Positions 14,776 through 22,160 of a stretch of 28,883 nucleotides of DNA are shown here, piece by piece. The notes beneath the pieces are model-generated. The model was not told where the DNA came from, did not search any database, and saw only the letters and a program-made list of their open reading frames with translations. The stretch comes from an uncultured Eubacteriales bacterium (GTDB lineage: Bacteria > Bacillota > Clostridia > Oscillospirales > Oscillospiraceae): positions 1 to 28,883 of the forward strand of contig CAUGSS010000029.1 in assembly GCA_959602365.1 (NCBI GenBank), written 5' to 3'. Position numbers and translations under genes: made by a program. Positions within the stretch are counted from its first letter, which is position 1, and each line of letters opens with the position of its first letter.

Positions 14776-14804
14776 TTGCAAAGAGGCCCCGTTTCCTCTA
14801 AAAT
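14776..14804 (+). promoter_or_regulatory. Promoter of the purE leader region
   Basis: TTGCAA (14776-14781), exactly 17 bp, TAAAAT (14799-14804). It gives a start near 14811 and a leader of about 160 nt before purE. In the stretch before it (14688-14775) I see only a small inverted repeat, GGAACA (14716-14721) with TGTTCC (14728-14733), and no gene. Confidence 0.75.
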
Positions 14805-14836
14805 AAAATTAACAAAATGAATGGGAGGAAGGCGAG

Positions 14837-14917
14837 ATGAAGGTGTCCGAGCTGATTTCCCGCGCCCATTCTGTTTTTGCGCCCAATTTTCGAAAAGCGA
14901 AGATCAAATCCAGGTAA
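14837..14917 (+). CDS. 26-codon leader ORF upstream of purE
   Basis: ATG 14837 to TAA 14915-14917, preceded by the strong ribosome site GGGAGGAAGG (14823-14832). The peptide is basic (MKVSELISRAHSVFAPNFRK and then AKIKSR). Its stop codon abuts a terminator hairpin, and purE follows. The promoter, small ORF and terminator arrangement is that of a translation-controlled attenuator. Alternatively it is an independent small protein whose own terminator lies before purE. I know of no such leader for purine genes and cannot assign a function. Confidence 0.6.
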   Translation: MKVSELISRAHSVFAPNFRKAKIKSR

Positions 14918-14950
14918 AGCAGGTAAGATTCTTACCTGCTTGCTGTTTTT
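14917..14950 (+). terminator. Terminator/attenuator hairpin before purE
   Basis: A 10-bp perfect stem (AGCAGGTAAG at 14918-14927, CTTACCTGCT at 14931-14940) with a 3-nt loop ATT is followed by TGCTGTTTTT. CAGGTAA occurs twice (14911-14917 and 14920-14926), so the right arm could pair with either copy. A ribosome at the leader stop would cover both copies and could block the hairpin. Confidence 0.85.
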
Positions 14951-14973
14951 GATCCGGGGAAAGGAGCAAATTC

Positions 14974-15474
14974 ATGAGCAAGAAAGTTGCAGTTATTATG
15001 GGGTCTGACAGCGATTGGCCCAGCGTTAAGGCGGCCTGTACCCAGCTTCAGGCCTTTGGCATTCCCTTTGAGGCCCATATCCTCAGCGCCCACCGCACGC
15101 CCGCTGCCGCCGCCTCCTTTGCCCGGTCGGCCCGGGAGAACGGCTTCGGCGTCATCATCTGTGCCGCGGGGATGGCGGCCCATCTGGCCGGGGCCTTTGC
15201 GGCCAACACCACCCTGCCTGTCATCGGCATTCCCATGAAGGGCGGCGCCATGGACGGACTGGATGCCCTGCTGGCCACCGTTCAGATGCCCTCCGGCATC
15301 CCCGTGGCCACTGTGGCGTTGAACGGGGCCAAGAATGCCGCCGTACTGGCTGCCCAGATTCTGGCTGTCTCTGACGGCGAATTGGCGGCCAAGCTGGATG
15401 CCGCCCGCGCCGAGATGAGCGGACAGATCGCGGAGAAAGAGGCCAAGCTGCAGCAGGAGTTGAAAGAACTGTGA
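14974..15474 (+). CDS. purE: N5-carboxyaminoimidazole ribonucleotide mutase
   Basis: Catalyses the carboxyaminoimidazole ribonucleotide step of purine synthesis (N5-CAIR to CAIR in class I enzymes). 166 aa, typical for PurE. Motifs: GSDSDWP (10-16), SAHRTP (38-43), and GGAMDGLDALLATVQMPSG, which binds the ribonucleotide. AAGGAG (14961-14966) lies 7 nt before the ATG. The C-terminal 30 residues are a charged helix (AEMSGQIAEKEAKLQQELKE). purK is not visible in the window, so the class cannot be fixed from context, although the sequence pattern is that of class I. Its end overlaps the start of purF by 4 nt (GTGA), so the two are translationally coupled. Confidence 0.96.
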   Translation: MSKKVAVIMGSDSDWPSVKAACTQLQAFGIPFEAHILSAHRTPAAAASFARSARENGFGVIICAAGMAAHLAGAFAANTTLPVIGIPMKGGAMDGLDALLATVQMPSGIPVATVALNGAKNAAVLAAQILAVSDGELAAKLDAARAEMSGQIAEKEAKLQQELKEL

Positions 15475-16931
15475 ACTGTTTCAAAAATCGGGAGGCGCTG
15501 GCTTCCTCCGACCAGAAACTCCAGGAGGAGTGCGGCGTATTCGGCATCACCGCAGGGGAGGCGTTGGCCGATCCGGCGGTCAGCGCCTATCAGGCCCTTT
15601 TTGCCCTGCAGCACCGGGGACAGGATTCCAGCGGGATCGCCGTATGTCTGAACGGAGACCTGTTGGCTCACAAGGCCAAAGGGCTGGTGCCCGATGTCTT
15701 TGACCAGTCCCACCTGGACGCCTTTCACGGCGCCCGGGCGGCCATCGGCCATGTGCGGCAGAGCGGCGGCAGCGGCACGTCCACCGTCAGCGATATTCAG
15801 CCCCTGGTGGTTCACCACGCCTCCGGCTCCCTTGCCCTGTGCTACAACGGCAAGCTGGTCAACAGCGCCGCCCTCCGGGCCGAGACGGAGAACCGGGGTG
15901 GCATCTTCCAGGGGAGCAACGACGCCGAGGTGATCTCCTATGTGATCGTTCGGGAGCACCTGCGCACCGATACTTTGGCCGACGCCGTGCTCAATGCCAT
16001 GCATTATCTGATCGGCGCCTATTCCATGGTGGTGATGGATGATCGAAGCCTGATTGCCGCCCGGGACCCCAACGGCTTCCGGCCGCTGTGCATAGGCAGG
16101 GTCAAGGACTCCATTGTCTTTGCCTCCGAGTCCTGCGCCATCGAGGCGCTGGGGGGCACCTTCCTGCGGGATGTGGAGCCCGGAGAGGTGGTGGTCACCG
16201 AGTACGGCAGCGGGGAAATCCAGTCCTACCGCTGCGACATCCGGGCCAAGTCCGCCCTGTGCATGTTTGAGCTGATCTATTTTGCCCGTCAGGACTCAGT
16301 CGTGGACGGCGCCGCTGTCAGCAAGGTGCGGGAGCGGGCGGGGCGGATCCTGGCCCGCGACAGCAAGGTGGAGGGCGACCTGGTGGTGGGCGTGCCCGAC
16401 TCCGGTATTGCGGCGGCCATGGGCTATGCCCGCCAGTCCGGCATCCCGTTTGAACTGGGACTGATGAAAAACCGGTATATCCAGCGCACCTTTATCGAGT
16501 CCAGAGCCTGGGAGCGGGAGAAGTCGGTGCGCATCAAGCTCAATGCCAATTCCTCCTGTGTGAAGGGCAAGCGCATTATTCTGGTGGATGACTCCATTGT
16601 ACGGGGGGCCACTTCTGCCCGCATTGTGCGGCTGCTCCGGGATGCGGGCGCCAGAGAGGTGCACGTCAAGTCCACCGCGCCTCCCTTTATCTACCCCTGC
16701 TACTTCGGCACCTCGCTGCCTGAGCCCGGCCAGCTGGCCGCCTTCGGCCGCACGGAAGAGGAGGTCTGTCAGCTCATCGGCGCGGACTCCCTGCAATATC
16801 TTCGGGTGGAGGATCTGAAGGAGATCGCATCTGATCTGAAGATACAGTTCTGCGACGCCTGTTTCACCGGCCGCTACGCAGTGCCGGTTCCCCGGAAGCA
16901 GAGCGACCAGCTGCGTATGACCAACTTTTGA
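15471..16931 (+). CDS. purF: Amidophosphoribosyltransferase
   Basis: The committed step of purine synthesis: PRPP + glutamine to 5-phosphoribosylamine. 486 aa. The N-terminus carries a 20-residue propeptide before Cys21 (CGVFGI), the expected catalytic nucleophile after self-cleavage. The glutaminase domain has ALQHRGQDSSG and CYNGKLVN; the PRPP motif IILVDDSIVRGATS is near 369-382. Four cysteines at 264 (CMFELIYFAR), 410 (YPCYFG), 461 and 464 (CDAC) match the [4Fe-4S] ligands of the Bacillus subtilis-type enzyme in position and spacing, so an oxygen-sensitive Fe-S enzyme is expected. The GTG start overlaps the purE stop; GGAG lies 11 nt upstream. Confidence 0.97.
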   Translation: MNCFKNREALASSDQKLQEECGVFGITAGEALADPAVSAYQALFALQHRGQDSSGIAVCLNGDLLAHKAKGLVPDVFDQSHLDAFHGARAAIGHVRQSGGSGTSTVSDIQPLVVHHASGSLALCYNGKLVNSAALRAETENRGGIFQGSNDAEVISYVIVREHLRTDTLADAVLNAMHYLIGAYSMVVMDDRSLIAARDPNGFRPLCIGRVKDSIVFASESCAIEALGGTFLRDVEPGEVVVTEYGSGEIQSYRCDIRAKSALCMFELIYFARQDSVVDGAAVSKVRERAGRILARDSKVEGDLVVGVPDSGIAAAMGYARQSGIPFELGLMKNRYIQRTFIESRAWEREKSVRIKLNANSSCVKGKRIILVDDSIVRGATSARIVRLLRDAGAREVHVKSTAPPFIYPCYFGTSLPEPGQLAAFGRTEEEVCQLIGADSLQYLRVEDLKEIASDLKIQFCDACFTGRYAVPVPRKQSDQLRMTNF

Positions 16932-16999
16932 CAGAGTTTCCGGCCCCGGATTTTCCTATTTGGGCCGTCAAAACCCAAGTGAACTGGAGGAATCATAAA

Positions 17000-18040
17000 A
17001 TGAGTGTGAGTAAGTCTGACTCCTACGCCGCCGCAGGCGTGGATGTGACCGCCGGATACGAGGCGGTGAACCGCATCAAGCCGCTGGTGGAGTCTACCAA
17101 TATTCCCGGCGTCATCGGCGGGCTGGGGGGCTTTGGCGGCATGTTCGAACCCCAGATTGCCGGAATGAAGCGGCCGGTCACTGTCTCCGGCACCGACGGG
17201 GTGGGCACCAAGCTCAAGCTGGCCTTCCTGATGGACAAGCATGACACCGTGGGCATTGACTGCGTGGCCATGTGTGTCAACGATATCGTCTGTGCCGGCG
17301 CTTCCCCCATGTTTTTCCTGGACTACATCGCCTGCGGAAAGAACGATCCCCAGCGCATTGAGGACATTGTCAAAGGCATTGCCGAGGGATGCCGTCAGGC
17401 GGGCTGCGCCCTGATTGGCGGGGAGACTGCCGAAATGCCCGGTTTTTATCCGGAGGATGAGTACGACCTGGCCGGTTTCTCCGTGGGCCTGGTGGACTAC
17501 GATAAGGTGATTGACAGCAGCAATATGCGGGAAGGGGACATCCTGATCGGCCTTGCCTCCTCCGGCGTCCACTCCAACGGCTACTCCCTGGTGCGCAAGG
17601 TGCTCAATATCAATGAGACCTATAACCAGCACAACAATGACCTGGGCTGCACCCTGGGAGAGGAACTGCTCAAGCCCACCCGTATCTATGTCCGGGCGGT
17701 CCAGCGGCTGCTGTCCAAGGGCGTGGAGATCCACGGCATCAGCCACATCACCGGCGGCGGTTTTTACGAGAATGTACCCCGCATGATGAAGGATGGACTC
17801 ACCGCCCAGATCCGGGTCAACTCCTTCCCCCGGCCGGTGATCTTTGATATTTTGCAGAAGGCCGGAAATATTCCCACCCGGGAGATGTATAATACCTTCA
17901 ACATGGGAATCGGCATGGTCATCGCCGTGCCCAACGACTGCGCCGGGGAGGCCATGTCCGCCCTGGTGAAGGCCGGTGAGCGGGCCTACGTCATCGGCAA
18001 TGTGACCCGGGGCGAGACCGGCGTCGAGGTGGCATTTTGA
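17000..18040 (+). CDS. purM: Phosphoribosylformylglycinamidine cyclo-ligase (AIR synthetase)
   Basis: ATP-dependent ring closure of FGAM to AIR. The 346-aa protein shows AAGVDVTAGYEAV near the N-terminus, GGLGGFGGMFE, GTDGVGTKLKLA, CVNDIVCAGASPMFFLDY, GGETAEMPGFY and GLASSGVHSNGYSL, all diagnostic for PurM. Start at ATG 17000 with TGGAGG (16985-16990) 9 nt upstream; the frame is open to 16928, overlapping purF, but has no ribosome site there. Its stop TGA overlaps the TTG start of purN (TTGA), so the two are coupled. Confidence 0.97.
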   Translation: MSVSKSDSYAAAGVDVTAGYEAVNRIKPLVESTNIPGVIGGLGGFGGMFEPQIAGMKRPVTVSGTDGVGTKLKLAFLMDKHDTVGIDCVAMCVNDIVCAGASPMFFLDYIACGKNDPQRIEDIVKGIAEGCRQAGCALIGGETAEMPGFYPEDEYDLAGFSVGLVDYDKVIDSSNMREGDILIGLASSGVHSNGYSLVRKVLNINETYNQHNNDLGCTLGEELLKPTRIYVRAVQRLLSKGVEIHGISHITGGGFYENVPRMMKDGLTAQIRVNSFPRPVIFDILQKAGNIPTREMYNTFNMGIGMVIAVPNDCAGEAMSALVKAGERAYVIGNVTRGETGVEVAF

Positions 18041-18669
18041 AGCGCATCGCCGTGTTGGTATCCGGCGGCGGGACCAACCTCCAGGCCCTGATTGACGCCA
18101 AGGGCAGGGGGGAGATCCCGGAGGGGGAGTTCGCCGCCGTGATCTCCTCTTCGCCCGACGCCTTTGCCCTGAAGCGGGCGGAGGGGGCGGGGATACCCAC
18201 CTTTGTCATTGACCGCAAGGCCTACGCCTCCAACCGGGAGATGACTGTGGCCCTGACCGGGCTGCTCCAGGCCCAGCGGATCGACCTGGTGGTACTGGCC
18301 GGCTTCATGTATATTCTCACCGGCGAGCTGGTGGAGGCCTATCCCAACGCCATCATCAATATCCACCCCGCCCTGATTCCCTCCTTCTGCGGGGCGGGCT
18401 GCTACGGCCTGCACGTCCACGAGAAGGCCCTGGAATATGGCGTGAAGCTCTCCGGCGCCACCGTCCACTTCGTCAGTGAGGAGTGCGACGGCGGACCCAT
18501 CATCCTGCAGAAGGCGGTGCCGGTGGAGGAGGGGGACACCCCGGAGACCCTCCAGCGCCGGATTATGGAGCAGGCGGAGTGGATTTTGCTGCCCCGGGCG
18601 GTGGATCTGTTCTGCCGGGACAAGCTGTCCGTGGAGGGCCGCCGGGTTCACATTTTGCCCGAGACCTGA
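18037..18669 (+). CDS. purN: Phosphoribosylglycinamide formyltransferase (10-formyl-THF-dependent)
   Basis: Transfers a formyl group from 10-formyl-tetrahydrofolate to GAR. At 210 aa it is normal for PurN. SGGGTNLQAL (near residues 9-18) binds the phosphate. The catalytic triad is visible as Asn108 and His110 in NIHPALIPSF and Asp151 in ECDGGP. It uses a TTG start that overlaps the purM stop by 4 nt, with GAGGTGG just upstream. It is the last gene of the first purine transcript; the next promoter and riboswitch begin 24 nt after its stop. No separate terminator was seen between them, so read-through into the riboswitch unit is possible. Confidence 0.96.
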   Translation: MKRIAVLVSGGGTNLQALIDAKGRGEIPEGEFAAVISSSPDAFALKRAEGAGIPTFVIDRKAYASNREMTVALTGLLQAQRIDLVVLAGFMYILTGELVEAYPNAIINIHPALIPSFCGAGCYGLHVHEKALEYGVKLSGATVHFVSEECDGGPIILQKAVPVEEGDTPETLQRRIMEQAEWILLPRAVDLFCRDKLSVEGRRVHILPET

Positions 18670-18693
18670 AACTGAGCTGAGAAACGGAAGTTC

Positions 18694-18723
18694 TTGACAA
18701 TGGCGCGGCGGTTATGATACAGT
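18694..18723 (+). promoter_or_regulatory. Promoter of the ZTP-riboswitch unit
   Basis: A perfect TTGACA (18694-18699), 18 bp, then TACAGT (18718-18723). The -10 is weak; GATACA with a 16-bp spacer is an alternative reading. Transcription would start close to the 5' end of the aptamer. Confidence 0.6.
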
Positions 18724-18729
18724 AAACAC

Positions 18730-18799
18730 TGCTATATGACTGACGGAAGTGGAGTTACCACATGGAGTATAGCAGTCAGAATTGCCGACCGTCTGGGCG
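18730..18799 (+). ncRNA. ZTP (pfl) riboswitch
   Basis: The 3' conserved block GCCGACCGTCTGGGC (18784-18798) is the hallmark of the ZTP/pfl aptamer. Upstream, CTGAC (near 18740) can pair with GTCAG (near 18775), and GTGG-AGTTA-CCAC forms the inner hairpin. CTGCTATA and TATAGCAG offer an alternative pairing. The aptamer senses ZMP/ZTP (AICAR phosphates), which build up when 10-formyl-THF is short. The downstream genes include AICAR transformylase, the enzyme that consumes ZMP, which is the textbook context. The GGGC end of the aptamer is also the start of the terminator stem, so ligand binding should prevent termination. Confidence 0.9.
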
Positions 18800-18825
18800 C
18801 ACCTTGTCAAGGTGCGCCCTTTTTT
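18795..18825 (+). terminator. Riboswitch expression-platform terminator
   Basis: An 11-bp perfect stem (GGGCGCACCTT with AAGGTGCGCCC) and a 3-nt loop are followed by T6. Its 5' arm overlaps the conserved CUGGGC of the ZTP aptamer, so the two structures are mutually exclusive. Confidence 0.93.
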
Positions 18826-18878
18826 GTAAAGAGCAACGGCACTGAGCAACCAAGGAAGCAATACAGGAGGAATTGACC

Positions 18879-19595
18879 GTGGAACTGAGGAATCTATCAG
18901 AAGAGCTGAAACACAATCCCTATCCCGGCCGGGGCATTGTCCTGGGCCGCAGCGCCGATGACAAGTATGCCGTGATCGCCTATTTCATCATGGGCCGCAG
19001 TGAGAACAGCCGCAACCGTATCTTTTCCGTCACTGAGGACGGTATCCGCACCGAGGCCTACGACCCCTCCAAGATGGAGGACCCTTCCCTGATCATCTAT
19101 CACCCGGTCCGCCTCTATGAGGGCAAGACCATCGTCACCAACGGCGACCAGACCGACACCATCCGGGACTTCTTCGCCCAGGGCAAGTGCTACCGCCACG
19201 CCCTGATGACCCGGGAGTTTGAGCCCGACGGCCCCAACTACACCCCCCGCATCTCCGGCGTGGTGCTCCCCGACGGCAGCTATAAGCTCTCCATTCTGAA
19301 GAGCTTTAACGGCGATCCCAGCTGCTGCTGCCGCTACTTCTTCGAATACGACCACCCGGTGGCGGGCCGCGGCCACTTTATCCACACCTATATGGGAGAC
19401 GGAAATCCGCTGCCCTCCTTTGAGGGGGAGCCGGAGCTGGTGGCGCTGGACAGCGCTGCCCCGGCGGAGTTCGCCGGCATGCTCTGGGACAGCCTGAACG
19501 AGGAGAACAAGGTGTCCCTGTTCGTCCGGTATATCGACCTCTCCTCCGGGGACACCGAGGACGTCATCATCAACAAGCACAACGAGGAGGCCTGA
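18879..19595 (+). CDS. Stand-alone IMP cyclohydrolase (PurO-like family)
   Basis: Closes FAICAR to IMP, the last step of IMP synthesis. The 238-aa protein resembles the IMP cyclohydrolase family first known from archaea (PurO): NPYPGRGIVLGRSADD, AYFIMGRSENSRNR, ITKTIVTNGDQ-type segment (TIVTNGDQTDT) and PNYTPRISG are characteristic. It is unrelated to the cyclohydrolase half of bacterial PurH, and its neighbour encodes only the transformylase half, so the two proteins together replace PurH. Start at GTG 18879, 8 nt after AGGAGG (18865-18870); the TTG at 18873 is too close. Controlled by the ZTP riboswitch just upstream. Confidence 0.9.
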   Translation: MELRNLSEELKHNPYPGRGIVLGRSADDKYAVIAYFIMGRSENSRNRIFSVTEDGIRTEAYDPSKMEDPSLIIYHPVRLYEGKTIVTNGDQTDTIRDFFAQGKCYRHALMTREFEPDGPNYTPRISGVVLPDGSYKLSILKSFNGDPSCCCRYFFEYDHPVAGRGHFIHTYMGDGNPLPSFEGEPELVALDSAAPAEFAGMLWDSLNEENKVSLFVRYIDLSSGDTEDVIINKHNEEA

Positions 19596-19600
19596 CACAG

Positions 19601-20779
19601 ATGAAGGAACTGGAACTGAAATACGGCTGCAATCCCAATCAGAAGCCTGCGAAACTCTATATGGCCGACGGCAGCGACCTGCCCGTCACCGTTCTGAACG
19701 GCCGGCCCGGCTATATTAACTTTATGGACGCCCTGAACAGCTGGCAGCTGGTCCGGGAGCTCAAGGAGGCCACCGGCCTGCCCGCCGCCGCCTCCTTCAA
19801 GCACGTCTCTCCCGCCGGCGCGGCGGTGGGCCTGCCCCTCAGCGAGGTGGAGAAGCAGATCTACTTCGTGGAGCCTGACCAGGAGCTCACCCCGGTGGCC
19901 TGCGCCTATATCCGGGCCCGGGGCGCTGACCGGCTGTGCTCCTACGGCGACTGGGCCGCCCTCTCCGACGTCTGTGACGCCGCCACCGCCACCTATCTCA
20001 AGGCGGAGGTCTCCGACGGCATCATCGCCCCGGGCTACACCCCCGAGGCCCTGGAGATCCTCAAGACCAAGAAGAAGGGCAACTACAACGTGGTCCAGGT
20101 CGACGCCGGCTATGTCCCCAAGCTCCAGGAGCGCCGGGAGATCTTCGGAGTGGTCTTTGAGCAGGGCCACAACTTCTTCCGGCTGGAGGACGCCCTGCTG
20201 GACAACATCGTCACCGCCAACAAGGATCTGCCTCAGCAGGCCAGAATGGATCTGCTGATCAGCCTGATTACCCTGAAGTACACCCAGTCCAACTCCGTCT
20301 GCTATGTGAAGAACGGACAGACCATCGGCGTGGGCGCCGGCCAGCAGTCCCGGGTCCACTGTGTCCGGCTGGCGGGCAGCAAGGCGGACAACTGGATGCT
20401 GCGCCAGCACCCCAAGGTGCTCACCCTGCCCTTCAAGGCGGACATCCGCCGACCCGCCCGGGACAACGCCATTGACGTATATATCTCCGACGAATATGAG
20501 GACGTGCTGGCCGATGGCGTCTGGCAGGAGACCTTTGAGACCAAACCCGCGGTGCTCACCCAGGAGGAGAAGCTGGCCTGGATCGCCACCATGACCGATG
20601 TGGCCCTGGGCTCCGACGCTTTCTTCCCCTTCGGCGACAACATCGAGCGGGCCTACAAGTCCGGCGTCAAGTATGTGGCGGAGCCCGGCGGCTCCATCCG
20701 GGACGATTTGGTCATCGAGGCCGCAGACCGCCACGATATGGTGATGGCCTTCACCGGCATGCGGCTGTTCCACCACTGA
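19601..20779 (+). CDS. AICAR transformylase (stand-alone, PurH C-terminal type)
   Basis: Transfers a formyl group from 10-formyl-THF to AICAR (ZMP), giving FAICAR. The 392-aa protein corresponds to the transformylase half of PurH and lacks the MGS-like cyclohydrolase half. Lys67-His68 in SFKHVSPAGAA is the catalytic pair known from the bifunctional enzyme. Also visible are YGCNPNQKPA at the N-terminus, KYTQSNSVCYVKNGQTIGVGAGQQSR and DAFFPFGDNIERA. GAGGAGG (19584-19590) lies 10 nt before the ATG, and 5 nt separate it from the cyclohydrolase gene. Often annotated as purH although only half of that protein is present. Confidence 0.95.
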   Translation: MKELELKYGCNPNQKPAKLYMADGSDLPVTVLNGRPGYINFMDALNSWQLVRELKEATGLPAAASFKHVSPAGAAVGLPLSEVEKQIYFVEPDQELTPVACAYIRARGADRLCSYGDWAALSDVCDAATATYLKAEVSDGIIAPGYTPEALEILKTKKKGNYNVVQVDAGYVPKLQERREIFGVVFEQGHNFFRLEDALLDNIVTANKDLPQQARMDLLISLITLKYTQSNSVCYVKNGQTIGVGAGQQSRVHCVRLAGSKADNWMLRQHPKVLTLPFKADIRRPARDNAIDVYISDEYEDVLADGVWQETFETKPAVLTQEEKLAWIATMTDVALGSDAFFPFGDNIERAYKSGVKYVAEPGGSIRDDLVIEAADRHDMVMAFTGMRLFHH

Positions 20780-20801
20780 TGGGAAAGGGGAGTCAAACAC
20801 A

Positions 20802-22055
20802 ATGAAAATTCTGGTTGTCGGCTCCGGCGGACGGGAGCACGCCATCGTCTGGGCCCTCTCCAAGAGCCCCAGAGTCACGGAGCTCTACTGCGCCCCGGGC
20901 AATGCGGGCATTGCCGCCCTGGCCACCTGCGTCCCGGTGGGTGCCACCGATGTAGAGGCCATGGTTTCCTGGGCCGCGGAACATCAGATGGACTTTGTCG
21001 TGGTGGCCCCGGACGACCCCCTGGCCCTGGGTATGGTGGACGCCCTGGAGGCGGCGGGCATTCCCGCCTTCGGCCCCCGGAAGGACGCCGCCGTCATTGA
21101 GGCCAGCAAGGCCTTTTCCAAAGAGCTGATGCGCAAGTATCACATCCCCACCGCCAAGTATGCCACCTTCACCGATATGGATCAGGCCATCGCCTATATC
21201 CATGAACAGGGTGCCCCCATCGTGGTCAAGGCCGACGGCCTGGCTCTGGGCAAGGGGGTCACCGTGGCCGCCACCGAGGAGGAGGCCGTGGAGGCCGTCC
21301 GGGCCATGATGGCGGATAACAAGTTCGGCGCCTCCGGCTCTACCGTAGTCATCGAGGAGTGCATGACCGGCCCGGAGGTCACCGTCCTCTGCTTTGCCGA
21401 CGGGGAGCACATTTCCCCCATGCCCTCCTCCCAGGATCACAAGCGGGCCTACGACGGCAACCAGGGGCCCAACACCGGCGGCATGGGGGCCATCACCCCT
21501 GCGCCCTGCTATACCCCGGAGATCGCCCAGCGCTGTGTCAAGGAGATCTTTGAGCCCACCATGGCCGCTATGAAGGCGGAGAGCCGCCCCTTCCAGGGCG
21601 TGCTCTACTTCGGGCTGATGCTGACGGCGGAGGGCCCCAAGGTGGTGGAGTACAACGCCCGGTTTGGCGATCCGGAGTGCCAGGCCCTGCTGATGCGGCT
21701 GGACACCGACCTGATGGACATCTTCGAGGCCTGTGTCAAGGGCACTTTGGATCAGGTGGACATCCGCTGGAAGCGGGAGGCCGCCTGCTGCCTGGTGCTG
21801 GCCTCGGGAGGCTATCCGCTCTCCTATGAGAAGGGCAAGGTCATCGAGGGGCTGGACCAGGTGGCCGACGCCGTGGTCTTCCACGCCGGTACAGCGGAGA
21901 AGGACGGCCGGATCGTCACCAACGGCGGCCGGGTGCTGGGGGTCACCGCCCTGGGGGAGGATCTGGAGTCAGCCATCCGCAATGCCTATCAGGCGGCCCA
22001 GCCCATCCATTTCGATCAGATGCACTTCCGCACGGATATTGGCCACGCTTTTTGA
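20802..22055 (+). CDS. purD: Phosphoribosylamine-glycine ligase (GAR synthetase)
   Basis: ATP-dependent joining of phosphoribosylamine and glycine to GAR. The 417-aa protein begins with VVGSGGREHAI (6-16) and has an ATP-grasp core: IVVKADGLALGKGVTVA, VIEECMTGPEVTVLCFADG, QDHKRAYDGNQGPNTGGMGA, YNARFGDPECQ. The length is typical. AAAGGGGAG precedes the ATG. It is the last gene of the riboswitch-controlled unit, 22 nt after the transformylase gene, and ends before a strong bidirectional terminator. Its role is early in the pathway, so the ZTP riboswitch here also feeds the pathway entry. Confidence 0.97.
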   Translation: MKILVVGSGGREHAIVWALSKSPRVTELYCAPGNAGIAALATCVPVGATDVEAMVSWAAEHQMDFVVVAPDDPLALGMVDALEAAGIPAFGPRKDAAVIEASKAFSKELMRKYHIPTAKYATFTDMDQAIAYIHEQGAPIVVKADGLALGKGVTVAATEEEAVEAVRAMMADNKFGASGSTVVIEECMTGPEVTVLCFADGEHISPMPSSQDHKRAYDGNQGPNTGGMGAITPAPCYTPEIAQRCVKEIFEPTMAAMKAESRPFQGVLYFGLMLTAEGPKVVEYNARFGDPECQALLMRLDTDLMDIFEACVKGTLDQVDIRWKREAACCLVLASGGYPLSYEKGKVIEGLDQVADAVVFHAGTAEKDGRIVTNGGRVLGVTALGEDLESAIRNAYQAAQPIHFDQMHFRTDIGHAF

Positions 22056-22098
22056 CGCCGGTTTGATGCACAAATTATAGTTTCACTGGAATGGCAGA

Positions 22099-22134
22099 AA
22101 AACCTCGGGCAGCATCATGCTGCCCGAGGTTTTT
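22099..22134. terminator. Bidirectional terminator between purD and the XRE regulator
   Basis: A 14-bp perfect stem (AACCTCGGGCAGCA and complement) with loop TCA is flanked by A and T runs on both sides. It ends purD (+) and the regulator gene (-). Confidence 0.94.
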
Positions 22135-22160
22135 ATCGGAGAAGGTCCCCGGCCTGCAGG

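Noticed and set aside
14821..14949. Alternative leader frame from ATG 14821
   Set aside because: Its start lies within the ribosome site of the better ORF, and its product would run through the terminator hairpin with an implausible Cys/Phe-rich sequence.
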